NCBI RefSeq assembly: GCF_019649055.1
Contig: NW_026570258.1
Span: forward strand, 992,001-1,056,000
From: Paramacrobiotus metropolitanus
Lineage: Eukaryota > Tardigrada > Eutardigrada > Parachela > Macrobiotidae
DNA length: 64,000 nt
Direction of reading: 5' to 3'
Shown: positions 17,698 to 26,057 of the stretch, piece after piece
Position numbering within the stretch: the first letter of the stretch is position 1
Layout of the letters: every line of letters begins with the position of its first letter
Notes under the pieces: model-generated
Databases searched by the model: none
What the model saw: only the letters and a program-made list of their open reading frames with translations
What the model was told of the DNA's origin: nothing
Made by a program: the position numbers and the translations under genes

Positions 17698-19899
17698 CTA
17701 AAACTTTTGCAGTTTTTCTGGCGGCATATCCGTTCTGACTCGGATAATTCCCTGTGAACGCGGCTGAATAATTACTGGAGACATAGGGAATAATTCCATT
17801 ATGAAAAATTCGATGGGCACCGGTTCCGGTTCCACTCGGTATATGTCATCCTCGGTATTATCAACTATTTTATCAACATCCGGATCAATCTGAGTTTCTG
17901 ACTCCCGTGTTGCCGTGTGAATACCGTCCTTTGTGTACACATATGCCGGAATATCCCCAGAGTCTCGCGCATCTTGTGACTTTATCGCTGGTGCTAAACA
18001 GCTTTGGATTTCCTGTGCCATTACTACCCGCTGATTTTCGTCTAATTGCTGGATACATTGCTGGGTGAGTTCATTTAATTTTTCACGCTCCAACGCTAGT
18101 TGAATTAGCTGTTGTTTTAAACGGCGACTCGCGCCCGATTTTCGTTTCCGTTTATATTCATATTGGTCGATTCCTAATTGTTCCACGTCTTCCTCACTAA
18201 CATTGTCTTCTGATCTGACATTAACCGGTTTGTTCTGTTGAATCTCGTTCCAGATACGGTGTTGTTCGCCTACATCTACATCAGCCGTGGCGGCTTGTGT
18301 CGCCACTAACTCCGAATTTTGCCAATTCGGTGACTGTTCTCTTCTCTGCTGACCATGATATGCCACCGTCGGATCCTGTGGAGCTCCGACGTAAACTGCT
18401 GAGTCAGTTGGTGCCATTTTGGGTGACAACCGAATATTGGACACGTCCAAACCGAACGGTAATTTGCTTAATGCCTGTTCGCGCGTCAGCTTTTGCTTCT
18501 CCGCCATTCTGTCTTCGTAGGAAACGGGGACTGGGCCCATATCTGACAACGGCATATCTTCTGCTGGAACAAATGTACCATTCTCGAAATCCCCTGCAGG
18601 AGCTGGATTTTCCGGTGAAAATTTAACCGTTTTCTTATCAGGAGTCGCTAAGAGTTCCTTTCGGTGCGTCAAATTGTAATGCTGCCTATAATTCAAGGAG
18701 TGACGGCATTCTTCACATTCCTTTTCATACTCCTCTATCTGGATAATGATATCCGGCCAGTAAAACATTTTCACAAGGTACGGGTAGAGTTTTTCTCTCG
18801 GACCATACACCTGTTTGTGTATTAAATTCTCATGGAACTTAGCAATTAACTTTTCGCGCCACTGGAATGGGACGTAGATGCGTGGGCACTGTCCGTCATG
18901 ATCAGGGATTCGACAAATTAATCCTTCGAAAGTAGTCATTCTGTTTAATTCGTACTTAAGATAATTCGTATTCGCATATTCGGGCCTGTTTAGGTAGCGT
19001 AACCACATTCGGCTATCCATACAATTTTGCTGCTCGATTTTCCAGAACTCAACATCTCTGTATTGTTTTTCTGTTGGAAATCTGTCTCTGTCCTGCGGCC
19101 GAGTCGGCGGCATCATCCAACGCATCAACTCTGGATTTCTAGCTAATTTAGAGGGATATTCCCGCTCATGTGTTTCGTCAACATGCTGATGGTTGAAATC
19201 AATCGGTACAACGTTTAGCACTTTAATTCCAAACACAACGCATTCAGCTGTTTTATTTGACTTTTTAGGAAAACCTGCAAACGTGTACTGTTCATCCGGC
19301 AAAATATGAAGCAACGCTGCCAACGTGGTAAGTGATTTAATTGGTTTACCGCCACCCCCACAAACTTGACTAGCATTAATTGCAAAACATCGACTTGGTT
19401 TAATTATAGAATTTTTAACAGGAATTTGTACTGCCGATGGCGGCTTTGCAACTCTGTCGCCTATTTCTGGCTTCTGAACATTATGCTGAAGCATTACGCC
19501 TCCCCCACAAACTTGACGGGGAACTGGGTTTATCGGTGGGTCAGCTATGTCGTGTTGCATCTCACGCTCTTCCGATTTTTCCTTTTTTAGTTTTGTATAG
19601 CCCTTGACCGATTCCTTTACAGCTTCTTCCAGAAATGCCCGGTCTCTCTGATTCGATCCTGGTAGCATCTGACTCGCATCTGGTGACTTCGTGCTTATTT
19701 GGATTGCCGGTTTAAGAGGCCGCGGCCATTCCTCTTTCGCTCGCTGAATATGCATCATGCATATTTCTGCTGGCGCTTTCGTCAAAATCAGGTGAGCAGA
19801 TTCATACGGTACAAATTGTGCTTCCTTCGCAATGTCGATTCTTTCTGTTAGCATCAACGCCGGTATTGACGGTGACGGTTTCACTCCAGGTGGGATCAT
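17698..19899 (-). CDS. pol insert between protease and RT with an extra H2C2-like zinc module (733 aa)
   Basis: Typical Ty3 elements run almost directly from protease to RT; here about 730 codons lie between them. Residues about 270-400 resemble the region before and including an integrase zinc module: FWKIEQQNCMDSRMWLRYL, YLKYELNR, IYVPFQWREKL, then H-x4-H (FHENLIHKQ), MFYWPDI and C-E-E-C. The same order of motifs occurs at the C-terminus of the integrase ORF. The rest is low complexity with a basic KRKRKS segment. Two copies of the polypurine tract are embedded in its coding sequence and encode VCGGG. The frame matches the protease frame (TGA at 19918-19920) and the RT frame (TAG at 17698-17700). 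Confidence 0.8.
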   Translation of the reverse strand: MIPPGVKPSPSIPALMLTERIDIAKEAQFVPYESAHLILTKAPAEICMMHIQRAKEEWPRPLKPAIQISTKSPDASQMLPGSNQRDRAFLEEAVKESVKGYTKLKKEKSEEREMQHDIADPPINPVPRQVCGGGVMLQHNVQKPEIGDRVAKPPSAVQIPVKNSIIKPSRCFAINASQVCGGGGKPIKSLTTLAALLHILPDEQYTFAGFPKKSNKTAECVVFGIKVLNVVPIDFNHQHVDETHEREYPSKLARNPELMRWMMPPTRPQDRDRFPTEKQYRDVEFWKIEQQNCMDSRMWLRYLNRPEYANTNYLKYELNRMTTFEGLICRIPDHDGQCPRIYVPFQWREKLIAKFHENLIHKQVYGPREKLYPYLVKMFYWPDIIIQIEEYEKECEECRHSLNYRQHYNLTHRKELLATPDKKTVKFSPENPAPAGDFENGTFVPAEDMPLSDMGPVPVSYEDRMAEKQKLTREQALSKLPFGLDVSNIRLSPKMAPTDSAVYVGAPQDPTVAYHGQQRREQSPNWQNSELVATQAATADVDVGEQHRIWNEIQQNKPVNVRSEDNVSEEDVEQLGIDQYEYKRKRKSGASRRLKQQLIQLALEREKLNELTQQCIQQLDENQRVVMAQEIQSCLAPAIKSQDARDSGDIPAYVYTKDGIHTATRESETQIDPDVDKIVDNTEDDIYRVEPEPVPIEFFIMELFPMSPVIIQPRSQGIIRVRTDMPPEKLQKF
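19355..19365 (-). promoter_or_regulatory. internal polypurine tract copy 1 (candidate central PPT)
   Basis: The minus strand reads GTTTGTGGGGG, identical to the 3' PPT. The next bases (TGGCG) differ from the start of the LTR (TGACG) at one position, so the likeness extends over 15 of 16 bases. Central PPTs give a second plus-strand start in lentiviruses and some retrotransposons. Confidence 0.5.
19502..19512 (-). promoter_or_regulatory. internal polypurine tract copy 2 (candidate central PPT)
   Basis: The same 11 bases on the minus strand (GTTTGTGGGGG), followed by AGGCG. It lies 147 bp from copy 1 and, with the bases before it, shares AGTTTGTGGGGG. Confidence 0.45.
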
Positions 19900-19917
19900 T
19901 GGATCAAAGTGATGAGC

Positions 19918-20580
19918 TCAGACTATATCAGCCATTGAATGCATTGTCCTTGGAAACCATGTTGGAGAATTCGGGCGTCGACGCGACAATCTCCACGTCA
20001 TGGTGTTCATATCCAGAATAAAAGGTTTTGTCGCTAAGAAATCTAGACCCAATACAATGTGGTCCCGTTCGAATGTCGAACTGACTAAGACTGCATGTTC
20101 GAACGCCATCCCAAATTCGTGGATGGTTATAATTGCGCACATAGGCTCGATTAACTGTCTTCCTTGGTAGGCTGTGTGGACCACTCTACCTTGGATATGA
20201 TCTGGACACTGATGGATGTACAAATCCAAGTCTTTCGCCATTTGATGCGACATCACCGAGATACTGGAGCCAGTATCTATCATTGTCTTAACTTTGTGGT
20301 AATTCACATCAATTACTGAATACCATGCCTGGGCGTCCAGAGTCGGCTTCAGGCACACCGCATCCGTTACCGGATACTGATTCGGATCCACAACTTCCAA
20401 CGTGTTACAACTCACCGGAGTACCATTCACTGCTGAAGTTCCTACTACTTCCAATTCCATAACATTCATTTGGGGATTATTACATCTATTTGAAATTTCT
20501 GGTGTAGGACGATATAGTCGCGGCACTGCCAGAGGATTCGGACACGATGCACAGAGTGCATTCCATGACATCGGTAACAA
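19918..20580 (-). CDS. aspartic protease (retropepsin) (about 220 aa)
   Basis: Cleaves the gag-pol precursor. The active-site motif is MIDTGSSISVMS (Asp-Thr-Gly), near residue 103, followed by the expected hydrophobic strands and HIVLGLDFL, equivalent to the conserved ILG-D segment of retropepsins. The first codon is TTG inside the gag nucleocapsid region, and the frame is offset by one base from the gag frame (a -1 relation). It is therefore probably reached by frameshifting near a degenerate CYRC zinc-knuckle-like motif at the end of gag. I see no canonical slippery heptamer. It ends at TGA 19918-19920, with the next ORF in the same frame. Confidence 0.88.
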   Translation of the reverse strand: MLPMSWNALCASCPNPLAVPRLYRPTPEISNRCNNPQMNVMELEVVGTSAVNGTPVSCNTLEVVDPNQYPVTDAVCLKPTLDAQAWYSVIDVNYHKVKTMIDTGSSISVMSHQMAKDLDLYIHQCPDHIQGRVVHTAYQGRQLIEPMCAIITIHEFGMAFEHAVLVSSTFERDHIVLGLDFLATKPFILDMNTMTWRLSRRRPNSPTWFPRTMHSMADIV

Positions 20581-21488
20581 ATTTCATTCCCTTGGTTATT
20601 TCGCCATGCTTCTTTACAAATGTTCCTCTCATCGAACGGCTGTTCCTGCTGTTCCGGTTGCTGAGAATTCTGACGGTAATTTTGATTATTATTCGGCTGT
20701 TGCTGCCGATAATTATTGTTATACCCTCCGCGCTGGAAATTATTCCTGCGGAAGTTATTTCCATAATTATTGGGCCTGAATTGTCCTTGATTCCTGTCCT
20801 GATTGTTATCATTTACAGGACCATTTGGCCTAAACTGCTGGAAATTCTGTAACGGCGGAAGTGGCTGCTGCACTGGCTGCATCGTGACAACAGGCGCTTG
20901 CATCTGCGGCTGAATCATTGGTGTCGGAGGCGGCGGAAATGTCTGTGCAAACTGTACCGGTTGCGTTTCCTGCGCCTGAGGCTGCTGGTAAACAGGATAC
21001 GGAATGTACTGAACTTGCGGCTGTGATATGTTTGGAACGGAAGTTGCCTGCGCCGGCGGTGGCTGTGACGGCTGACCTTCCGCTTGTACATTCTGGTAAT
21101 TCCCTGAGCCAAAATACGGTCTTGAATATCCGCCTCTATTACTGAAATAATTTCCGCGGCCTCCACGCGACTGGAAATAGCTTCCGCGAGACTGAAATCC
21201 ACCCAGATTGGTACGATTTTCTGCATCATTGATGCTGCCAGCACTTCTTGGCTCTTGTATAGATACGCGTTGTCGTGATTCACCGCCTTTTTTCTCCTCA
21301 TCCAGAATTTTCTGTAATTTCTCGCAATCCTGCACCTGCGTTTCAAACTCTTCGTAAGTTTCCGGCCTGTTGCGGTATAAAGTTGCATACCAGCCCGGTC
21401 TGTGTTTTTTCAGGCCTTCCAACAGAACTTCCACCTGTTCCTCTTCCTCAATTCGTAGCTCCTTGAACCACATCATGAAACTATCCAT
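20466..21488 (-). CDS. gag, C-terminal part: end of capsid and low-complexity nucleocapsid (340 aa)
   Basis: It is in the same frame as the upstream gag ORF, separated by one TAA (21492-21494). The start completes the retrotransposon gag (capsid) domain: FMMWFKELRIEEEEQVEVLL, then a helix ending at ETYEEFETQVQDCEKLQ. The rest is low complexity: Arg/Gly-rich (SRGGRGNYFSNRGGYSR), Gln/Pro-rich, then Asn/Gln-rich (YRQQQPNNNQNYRQ). A CYRC motif near the end is a partial zinc knuckle. This composition suits an RNA-binding nucleocapsid and is also prion-like. ATG at 21488 exists but is probably internal. Confidence 0.85.
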   Translation of the reverse strand: MDSFMMWFKELRIEEEEQVEVLLEGLKKHRPGWYATLYRNRPETYEEFETQVQDCEKLQKILDEEKKGGESRQRVSIQEPRSAGSINDAENRTNLGGFQSRGSYFQSRGGRGNYFSNRGGYSRPYFGSGNYQNVQAEGQPSQPPPAQATSVPNISQPQVQYIPYPVYQQPQAQETQPVQFAQTFPPPPTPMIQPQMQAPVVTMQPVQQPLPPLQNFQQFRPNGPVNDNNQDRNQGQFRPNNYGNNFRRNNFQRGGYNNNYRQQQPNNNQNYRQNSQQPEQQEQPFDERNICKEAWRNNQGNEICYRCHGMHSVHRVRILWQCRDYIVLHQKFQIDVIIPK

Positions 21489-21491
21489 GTA

Positions 21492-23786
21492 TTACCGGAC
21501 TGATTCTTCCTTTAGGCAATGTCTATTATTCATTGCTCGTCTCATTTCCGCCTTCGACGATGCACCATTAAAATGCTTGATTAACGCCTGCTTAAAGAAT
21601 CTGTTCCATGTCCTCGTCGGATTATCTTTATACAATTCGGCAAACCAAATATATGAGGCGCCTTTCAATGCACCGGAAATTGCTTGGCAGGTTTGTCGGT
21701 CATTCCATCCATTCGTCGTACGACACTGGTCTACCGCAATTACCCATTGCTGTATCCTTTCCGGACGTGAATCGTCAAAATTCGGCAATTTCATACTGGA
21801 TTCTGTTTTTTCAGATCCTCTTTTTGCCAATTGTGCTAGGATATCCACAATTTTGCCTTCCGTATCCTGTTGTCTTTGCGTGCGCGGGTCTTGACGGGTC
21901 ACTCGCTGGGATGAGCGGGAAGAGACTGAACCAGTCGCACTCGGCGGCTCACGGTAATCATCTTCCTCACTCTGCTCGTCCGTGTCGGACATTTCTTCCT
22001 CAGTTTCCGTGTGCCGTACACTTTTCTTCCTTCTACGATCTGTTTCGACTGTGTACCGTTGTAACACTTCTTTCCTCTGGGACGGTATTCTTTTCAGCTT
22101 GATGAAACTTTCCCTTTCTCTTTCCCCAAGCAACATATTTGTGGAGGCTGTCCTTGCTTTAGGTGTTTCGACCACTTTCTCTGTTCGGATAGCCGGCTTT
22201 AGTGGCGGCACTGTACCGGGCTCACGTTGAGACAACAACAAATTTGAATCCGACGGTTCAAAAATCTGGTGATCGTAAAGATCCTTCCTAGACGGAGAGT
22301 TAATATCGCCAGCGCTCAACGGCGCCTCCGATTCGAAATGTACTTCTCGAGCTGCATGTTGATTCCGGTAATGTTGCAGTTCATCCTGCATCTCTGCGCA
22401 CGCCGCACCGGTATGCTGTAACTTTTGTTGCAAACCATTAATTATGATTCGACATTGGTCAGTTTCAGCCCGTAATCTATCTACTTCCGTTTGCCTTACG
22501 AAAGCTGCCGCTTGTGCTTCCCTCATTTTCTTTTCTGCATTACTGCATTTTGTACAGTCTTTCGTTAATCTGCGCTCCTTTTGCAGTTTCTCCTTCTCCG
22601 CTTTTTCTGCTGCAATCTCAATTTTGTACTGTTCAATTGTTGCCAACAACGTTTCTTCCCTATCTTTGGTTACCGCCGACGTTGCCGCTCGCGAAGAGGA
22701 CAAGTACATTTCATTCTGTGATTTAACTGTGGCTAACTCTTGTTGTAATTCCGCCACATAGTCCACATTTGGGTTAATGCGCTTTTGTTCTTCCTTTAAT
22801 TGTCTCCTTAGAGATTCATTCTCATTCACGTCCTGTCCGTTTTTCTTTTGTAACTCAGCATAGGCATCCCTTTGTTGCTGTAACTCAGTACGCAACCTTT
22901 GATTCTGTTCAGTCAATTTCTGGTTTTGTTTTTGCAGCGCGGCTTCCGCCTGCTGGTTCGCCTTCGAACTTCTGGATGCCTGGAGGTTTTCATTTTCCCG
23001 ACGAAGTTCTTCCGCTGCATTTTCTAACTCACGGTTACCATCTTTTAGCTGTTGGAACTCTTCCAGTAATTTATCATATTCCCTTTTATCCGTGTCCGAT
23101 TTATCACGATAATTTTGTAAACTATCGGATAATGCACGATTCTTATACAATGCGGTATCCCGCTCTTTATGAGCTGCTTCACATTTCTTGCGCATCTCAT
23201 TAAATTCAGACTGGAATTTTAATTTCTCTTTTCTCTCTTCCTGTAGGAGTTGATCCAGCTTTTGTGATTCGCCGATGGAGTCCAGTTTCAATTTGGACTG
23301 TGCCACGATTCTTCGTATTCCCCGGATAAGGAATGGAATTGAATCGCGCACAACTTCCTGTACTTCCTGTTTTGTTTTGGCTATTGCCAACTTATCATCT
23401 ACATTGGCTGCCTGCTCCATGAACTCCTCATCCGTGAATTCAAAATCTTTATCCGACAGAAAGTTCTCCAGTCCGGCCTGGGACGCATGAAATGTTGTTT
23501 GACCCGTGCGCACAATTTTCATCTTGGGTAAGTGCAGTGTTTCGTCATGCTTATTGGCCGGTGTTTCATAGTTAGACGAGTGGTCGTCCTCTTCTGTGCC
23601 TATCGTGGCATCGTCAAAATCAATAAGGCTCACTTCCGTTGCTGGTTGATTTTCTTCCTGAGGACGAGCTAGCACCTCTTTTGGCGCCGATCTCTCCTTC
23701 AGTTTTGACACCGTATTCACAACCTTCTCCTGTACGGATCTGGTTGACGGTTCTGAGGCTTGAGGCGTTTTTTTTCTCCAACTCAG
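21492..23786 (-). CDS. gag, central part: long coiled coil and N-terminal capsid (about 742 aa from the first possible start)
   Basis: The open frame runs from 23786; its first alternative start is GTG at 23720. Residues about 150-470 are a long Glu/Gln/Lys/Arg heptad-rich coiled coil (LQKQNQKLTEQNQRLRTELQ), followed by a Ser/Arg-rich linker. The retrotransposon gag domain begins near the end (LPNFDDSRPERIQQWV, then SYIWFAELYKDNPTRTW and FFKQALIKHFNG). It stops at TAA 21492-21494 inside that domain. The coiled coil is much longer than in usual Ty3 gags. It overlaps the upstream gag ORF, with the frame change at an eight-base homopolymer (23768-23775). Confidence 0.85.
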   Translation of the reverse strand: MSWRKKTPQASEPSTRSVQEKVVNTVSKLKERSAPKEVLARPQEENQPATEVSLIDFDDATIGTEEDDHSSNYETPANKHDETLHLPKMKIVRTGQTTFHASQAGLENFLSDKDFEFTDEEFMEQAANVDDKLAIAKTKQEVQEVVRDSIPFLIRGIRRIVAQSKLKLDSIGESQKLDQLLQEERKEKLKFQSEFNEMRKKCEAAHKERDTALYKNRALSDSLQNYRDKSDTDKREYDKLLEEFQQLKDGNRELENAAEELRRENENLQASRSSKANQQAEAALQKQNQKLTEQNQRLRTELQQQRDAYAELQKKNGQDVNENESLRRQLKEEQKRINPNVDYVAELQQELATVKSQNEMYLSSSRAATSAVTKDREETLLATIEQYKIEIAAEKAEKEKLQKERRLTKDCTKCSNAEKKMREAQAAAFVRQTEVDRLRAETDQCRIIINGLQQKLQHTGAACAEMQDELQHYRNQHAAREVHFESEAPLSAGDINSPSRKDLYDHQIFEPSDSNLLLSQREPGTVPPLKPAIRTEKVVETPKARTASTNMLLGERERESFIKLKRIPSQRKEVLQRYTVETDRRRKKSVRHTETEEEMSDTDEQSEEDDYREPPSATGSVSSRSSQRVTRQDPRTQRQQDTEGKIVDILAQLAKRGSEKTESSMKLPNFDDSRPERIQQWVIAVDQCRTTNGWNDRQTCQAISGALKGASYIWFAELYKDNPTRTWNRFFKQALIKHFNGASSKAEMRRAMNNRHCLKEESVR

Positions 23787-24189
23787 TCAGTAACTTCCGC
23801 GATTCCAGTTCCTTTTTGAATTCTATAGCTTTTTCCAATGCGCGCTCCGCGGCAGCTTTGAACTGCTCATCAGTCACATATTCCTTTATGTACGGCACAG
23901 GGATACACCTGTCCGTTGACAACCAATTTTTTAGGTAATTGGGCATTTTCCGCTGGTATTGCGGCAGCGTTGGATCCTCCTGATACTGAACCCAAGGTAA
24001 TCCGCAATATGGTACATCCGGTACCTCAATGCCCAATTCTCGATACATCAACTCTAGTGGAATAAGGTCCACATTAAATTTAAATCGTTTCTGGCGCGAT
24101 GCATCGTACGGTCCTTTCTGATACAAGGCAAGAATTTTCGGGTCAATCTTTATGATCGCCCTCGAATTATTCTTCTCTGTATCTGCCAT
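23620..24189 (-). CDS. gag, N-terminal part (189 aa)
   Basis: The first ATG is at 24189 (MADTEKNNSRAIIK); the open frame extends upstream only with TTG. The N-terminal 130 residues look globular with many aromatics (PYCGLPWVQYQEDP, PNYLKNWLSTDRCIP), followed by a charged helix (AAAERALEKAIEFKKELES). It runs into A8 on the minus strand (23775-23768), after which the coding character continues in the other frame. The tail of this frame to 23620 is probably not translated in the full product. Confidence 0.8.
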   Translation of the reverse strand: MADTEKNNSRAIIKIDPKILALYQKGPYDASRQKRFKFNVDLIPLELMYRELGIEVPDVPYCGLPWVQYQEDPTLPQYQRKMPNYLKNWLSTDRCIPVPYIKEYVTDEQFKAAAERALEKAIEFKKELESRKLLTELEKKNASSLRTVNQIRTGEGCEYGVKTEGEIGAKRGASSSSGRKSTSNGSEPY

Positions 24190-24206
24190 TGTGCAGTTTT
24201 CTTCCC

Positions 24207-25026
24207 GACTCAAACCTTTGCGGTTCAAGTCCCGTTTTCCCTATAATTAATTACTTTTAGGCGATTGTGCCCACTGGATTACAACCTTTTGCGGTTTTAA
24301 TCCAAATTCCCTATAATGGCGATTGTGCCTTACTACGAAAATTCCCTATAATTACGATGGCAATTGTGCCTTACAACAGCAGCGATTGTGCTTACTGTTA
24401 ACTCAGGTTCATTATCTCACCTTTGCGGTTTGAGATAATAATCCATTACGGCAATTTGCTGCCTTCCCTATAATTAATTACTGTTGACGATCTTTGCGAT
24501 CTCAACACGAATTTACTTTTATTTCCAATTTCACTTTATTTTCCACGCCGCAGGTCAATCTCCGATTGCCTGGTTTGTTTACAATTTTAGCTGCCTGGTA
24601 TGGCTAGCTATTGATTTGGCCAGCGATTCCGCTGCCTTTGTATTCACCTGCTGAAGATTTAATCTAGGCTTGCCGTAGACAATAGCTTTAGCTCTGATGC
24701 GATCTACAGCTACTATCTAAATGTAGGCCAGGCGCACTGACGCTACACTTTACGTTTTATTTTCTCCGGTCATCGCTTTGCGCAGACAACCCGGAAATTA
24801 CCCACTTTCAATCTTTATTTCCACCACTTTTCTCTGGCTGACCTTTGAGGTTTCAACCAGTTTATACTGCTGAATTTACGGTCCAAATTTATCGATTAAT
24901 TAATGGCGAGGAAGCTCAGCCAATTGGGCGAGGAAGCTCAGCCCGGGGAGGAAGCTCACCCAATTTAAAACCCTAGGCCAGTTCTGGAACACTGACCTCC
25001 TTCGGTGTACCTTTCGGTTCGACACC
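24207..25026 (-). repeat. family of hairpins with a GCAAA-type loop in the leader
   Basis: At least four good stem-loops share the core CCTTTGCGG or a close variant on the plus strand, so the RNA (minus) loop is GCAAA: 24207-24231, 24275-24304, 24411-24439 and 24483-24506. Weaker relatives lie at 24766-24794 and, with variant loops, at 24834-24860 and 25004-25026. The stems differ in sequence but pair (for example ATTATCTCA with TGAGATAAT), which is compensatory evidence for RNA structure. GCAA is a GNRA-class loop sequence. Confidence 0.65.
24908..24958. repeat. three tandem copies of GAGGAAGCTCA
   Basis: GCGAGGAAGCTCAGCC occurs twice and GGAGGAAGCTCACC once, about 20 bp apart, in the retroelement leader. 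Role unknown. Confidence 0.7.
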
Positions 25027-25109
25027 TTTCTTCGGACCACCACAATTCTATCAATTAATTACCATCAGATTCCTTCCTTAATTTCGCTGTAACATCTGGA
25101 AATTAAAAA

Positions 25110-25125
25110 CCATCGGTGGGCGCCA
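25110..25125 (-). promoter_or_regulatory. tRNA primer-binding site
   Basis: The minus strand reads TGGCGCCCACCGATGG directly after the CA end of the 5' LTR. TGG complements the CCA tail of a tRNA. The first nine bases match the primer site of elements that use lysine tRNA (TGGCGCCCA); the rest would need the host tRNA sequence to check. Confidence 0.75.
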
Positions 25126-25734
25126 TGTCGTGTTATGTTGTCGTTAATGGAACTAAGAAGTACGCGATTAACTAACGACTCTCCGAACGGGATCGTCGTG
25201 GCCACTATCCCTGCCTTGCTCAGTGGGTATCGCAACTCTTGTCTCAACTGTTACAGCGGATCGCAGGAAATACACGGAATCTGGTAGGTTCAGGAACATG
25301 AAGATCAGGAGTCCCTAAGCGATTGTGCTGAGATGATACTTCTAACTTCCGGTCGTTACATATGCGGGTCGGACGAAGCACGAGCATACCGTGTTTACCA
25401 CGCTATAATCCGATATAAATTACGAACGTCGATAATCACAGAAGATGCTTTACTTCGCTAACACACAATCATATGCACAACACAAGGAAAGTTAAAAGCA
25501 AGTAGTCGTCAGATCAGAAATCCAAGACTGAAATCCAATCTCTATCGATATTAGTGAAATCTCAGACTTAAATAGACTTCAGAAGTAAAACATCAGATAC
25601 ACCGCTAAGCCATAGATATAACGAATCACAGAACTGATCAATGCTGATATCCAGTGTTTGTACTTGCAGGTGAAGGCGGACAGTCAGTGGATGTACGGTG
25701 GAATCCCTCGTACGTACTCCTCCTCCACACGTCA
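25126..25734 (-). repeat. 5' LTR of the giant retroelement
   Basis: 609 bp, matching 858-1466 at all but two positions. Transcription on the minus strand would start inside it. It carries the same ETS-type ACCGGAAGTT site as the other copy, near 25345-25354. Confidence 0.95.
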
Positions 25735-25738
25735 CGTG
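25735..25738. repeat. target-site duplication, right copy (CGTG)
   Basis: It repeats the four bases outside the left LTR. Confidence 0.8.
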
Positions 25739-26057
25739 ATAACCTAACGATGGGCGGGGGTCGGATGTCTGTGCCGAAGATAGAATCTGCAAATAAAGCT
25801 AATTGGTTATTTGCACTGACGGTTGCATGATTGGCATCTAGTACACATCACGATTTGATGTAAACAGAATTTCCGCTGCACGGAAGCATCTCAAAAATGC
25901 GCATGAGCTTTTCTTCGGACTGCTCAGTATTAACTCCGTGGAAATGTTGTTTCGATCACTCTCTCCGCTGTTAAACTTTACGAATATTTCGCATTTCATG
26001 TTTTAAGAAAAGCTTTCAGCACTTATGGCGTGTGAAACAAGTGCGACACTTCAAAGG
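25739..26057. other. right flank of the retroelement, no gene seen
   Basis: No coding sequence recognised between the element and the foldback transposon. Confidence 0.5.

Larger units (their letters stand above)
24190..25109 (-). promoter_or_regulatory. 5' leader with repeated elements
   Basis: About 0.9 kb of untranslated leader between primer site and gag ATG. Besides the hairpins (separate entry) it holds four copies of TTCCCTATAAT on the plus strand (near 24237, 24307, 24342 and 24463), several GCGATTGTGCC-like motifs, and three close copies of GAGGAAGCTCA (24908-24958). Such leaders hold packaging and dimerisation signals in retroelements. Assigning that role here is inference. Confidence 0.6.
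858..25734 (-). mobile_element. giant (24,877 bp) Ty3/gypsy-type LTR retroelement with accessory genes
   Basis: Direct 609-bp repeats bound the element, starting TG and ending CA, and CGTG flanks both sides (854-857 and 25735-25738). On the minus strand the order is leader, gag, protease, RT/RNase H, integrase, then an accessory block of about 11 kb, ending in the 3' LTR. Integrase downstream of RNase H is the Ty3/gypsy order (established knowledge), whereas Copia has integrase first. Typical Ty3 elements are 5-8 kb, so this one is three to five times longer. The LTRs differ only at 871/25139 (G/T) and 1208/25476 (T/C), so insertion is recent or the LTRs were homogenised. Several breaks in gag-pol make autonomous activity of this copy doubtful. 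Confidence 0.95.

Noticed and set aside
13415-25125. Possibility of an endogenous retrovirus with an envelope gene
   Set aside because: No downstream ORF has a signal peptide plus ectodomain plus transmembrane layout; the only membrane segment is a C-terminal tail anchor in accessory ORF 5.
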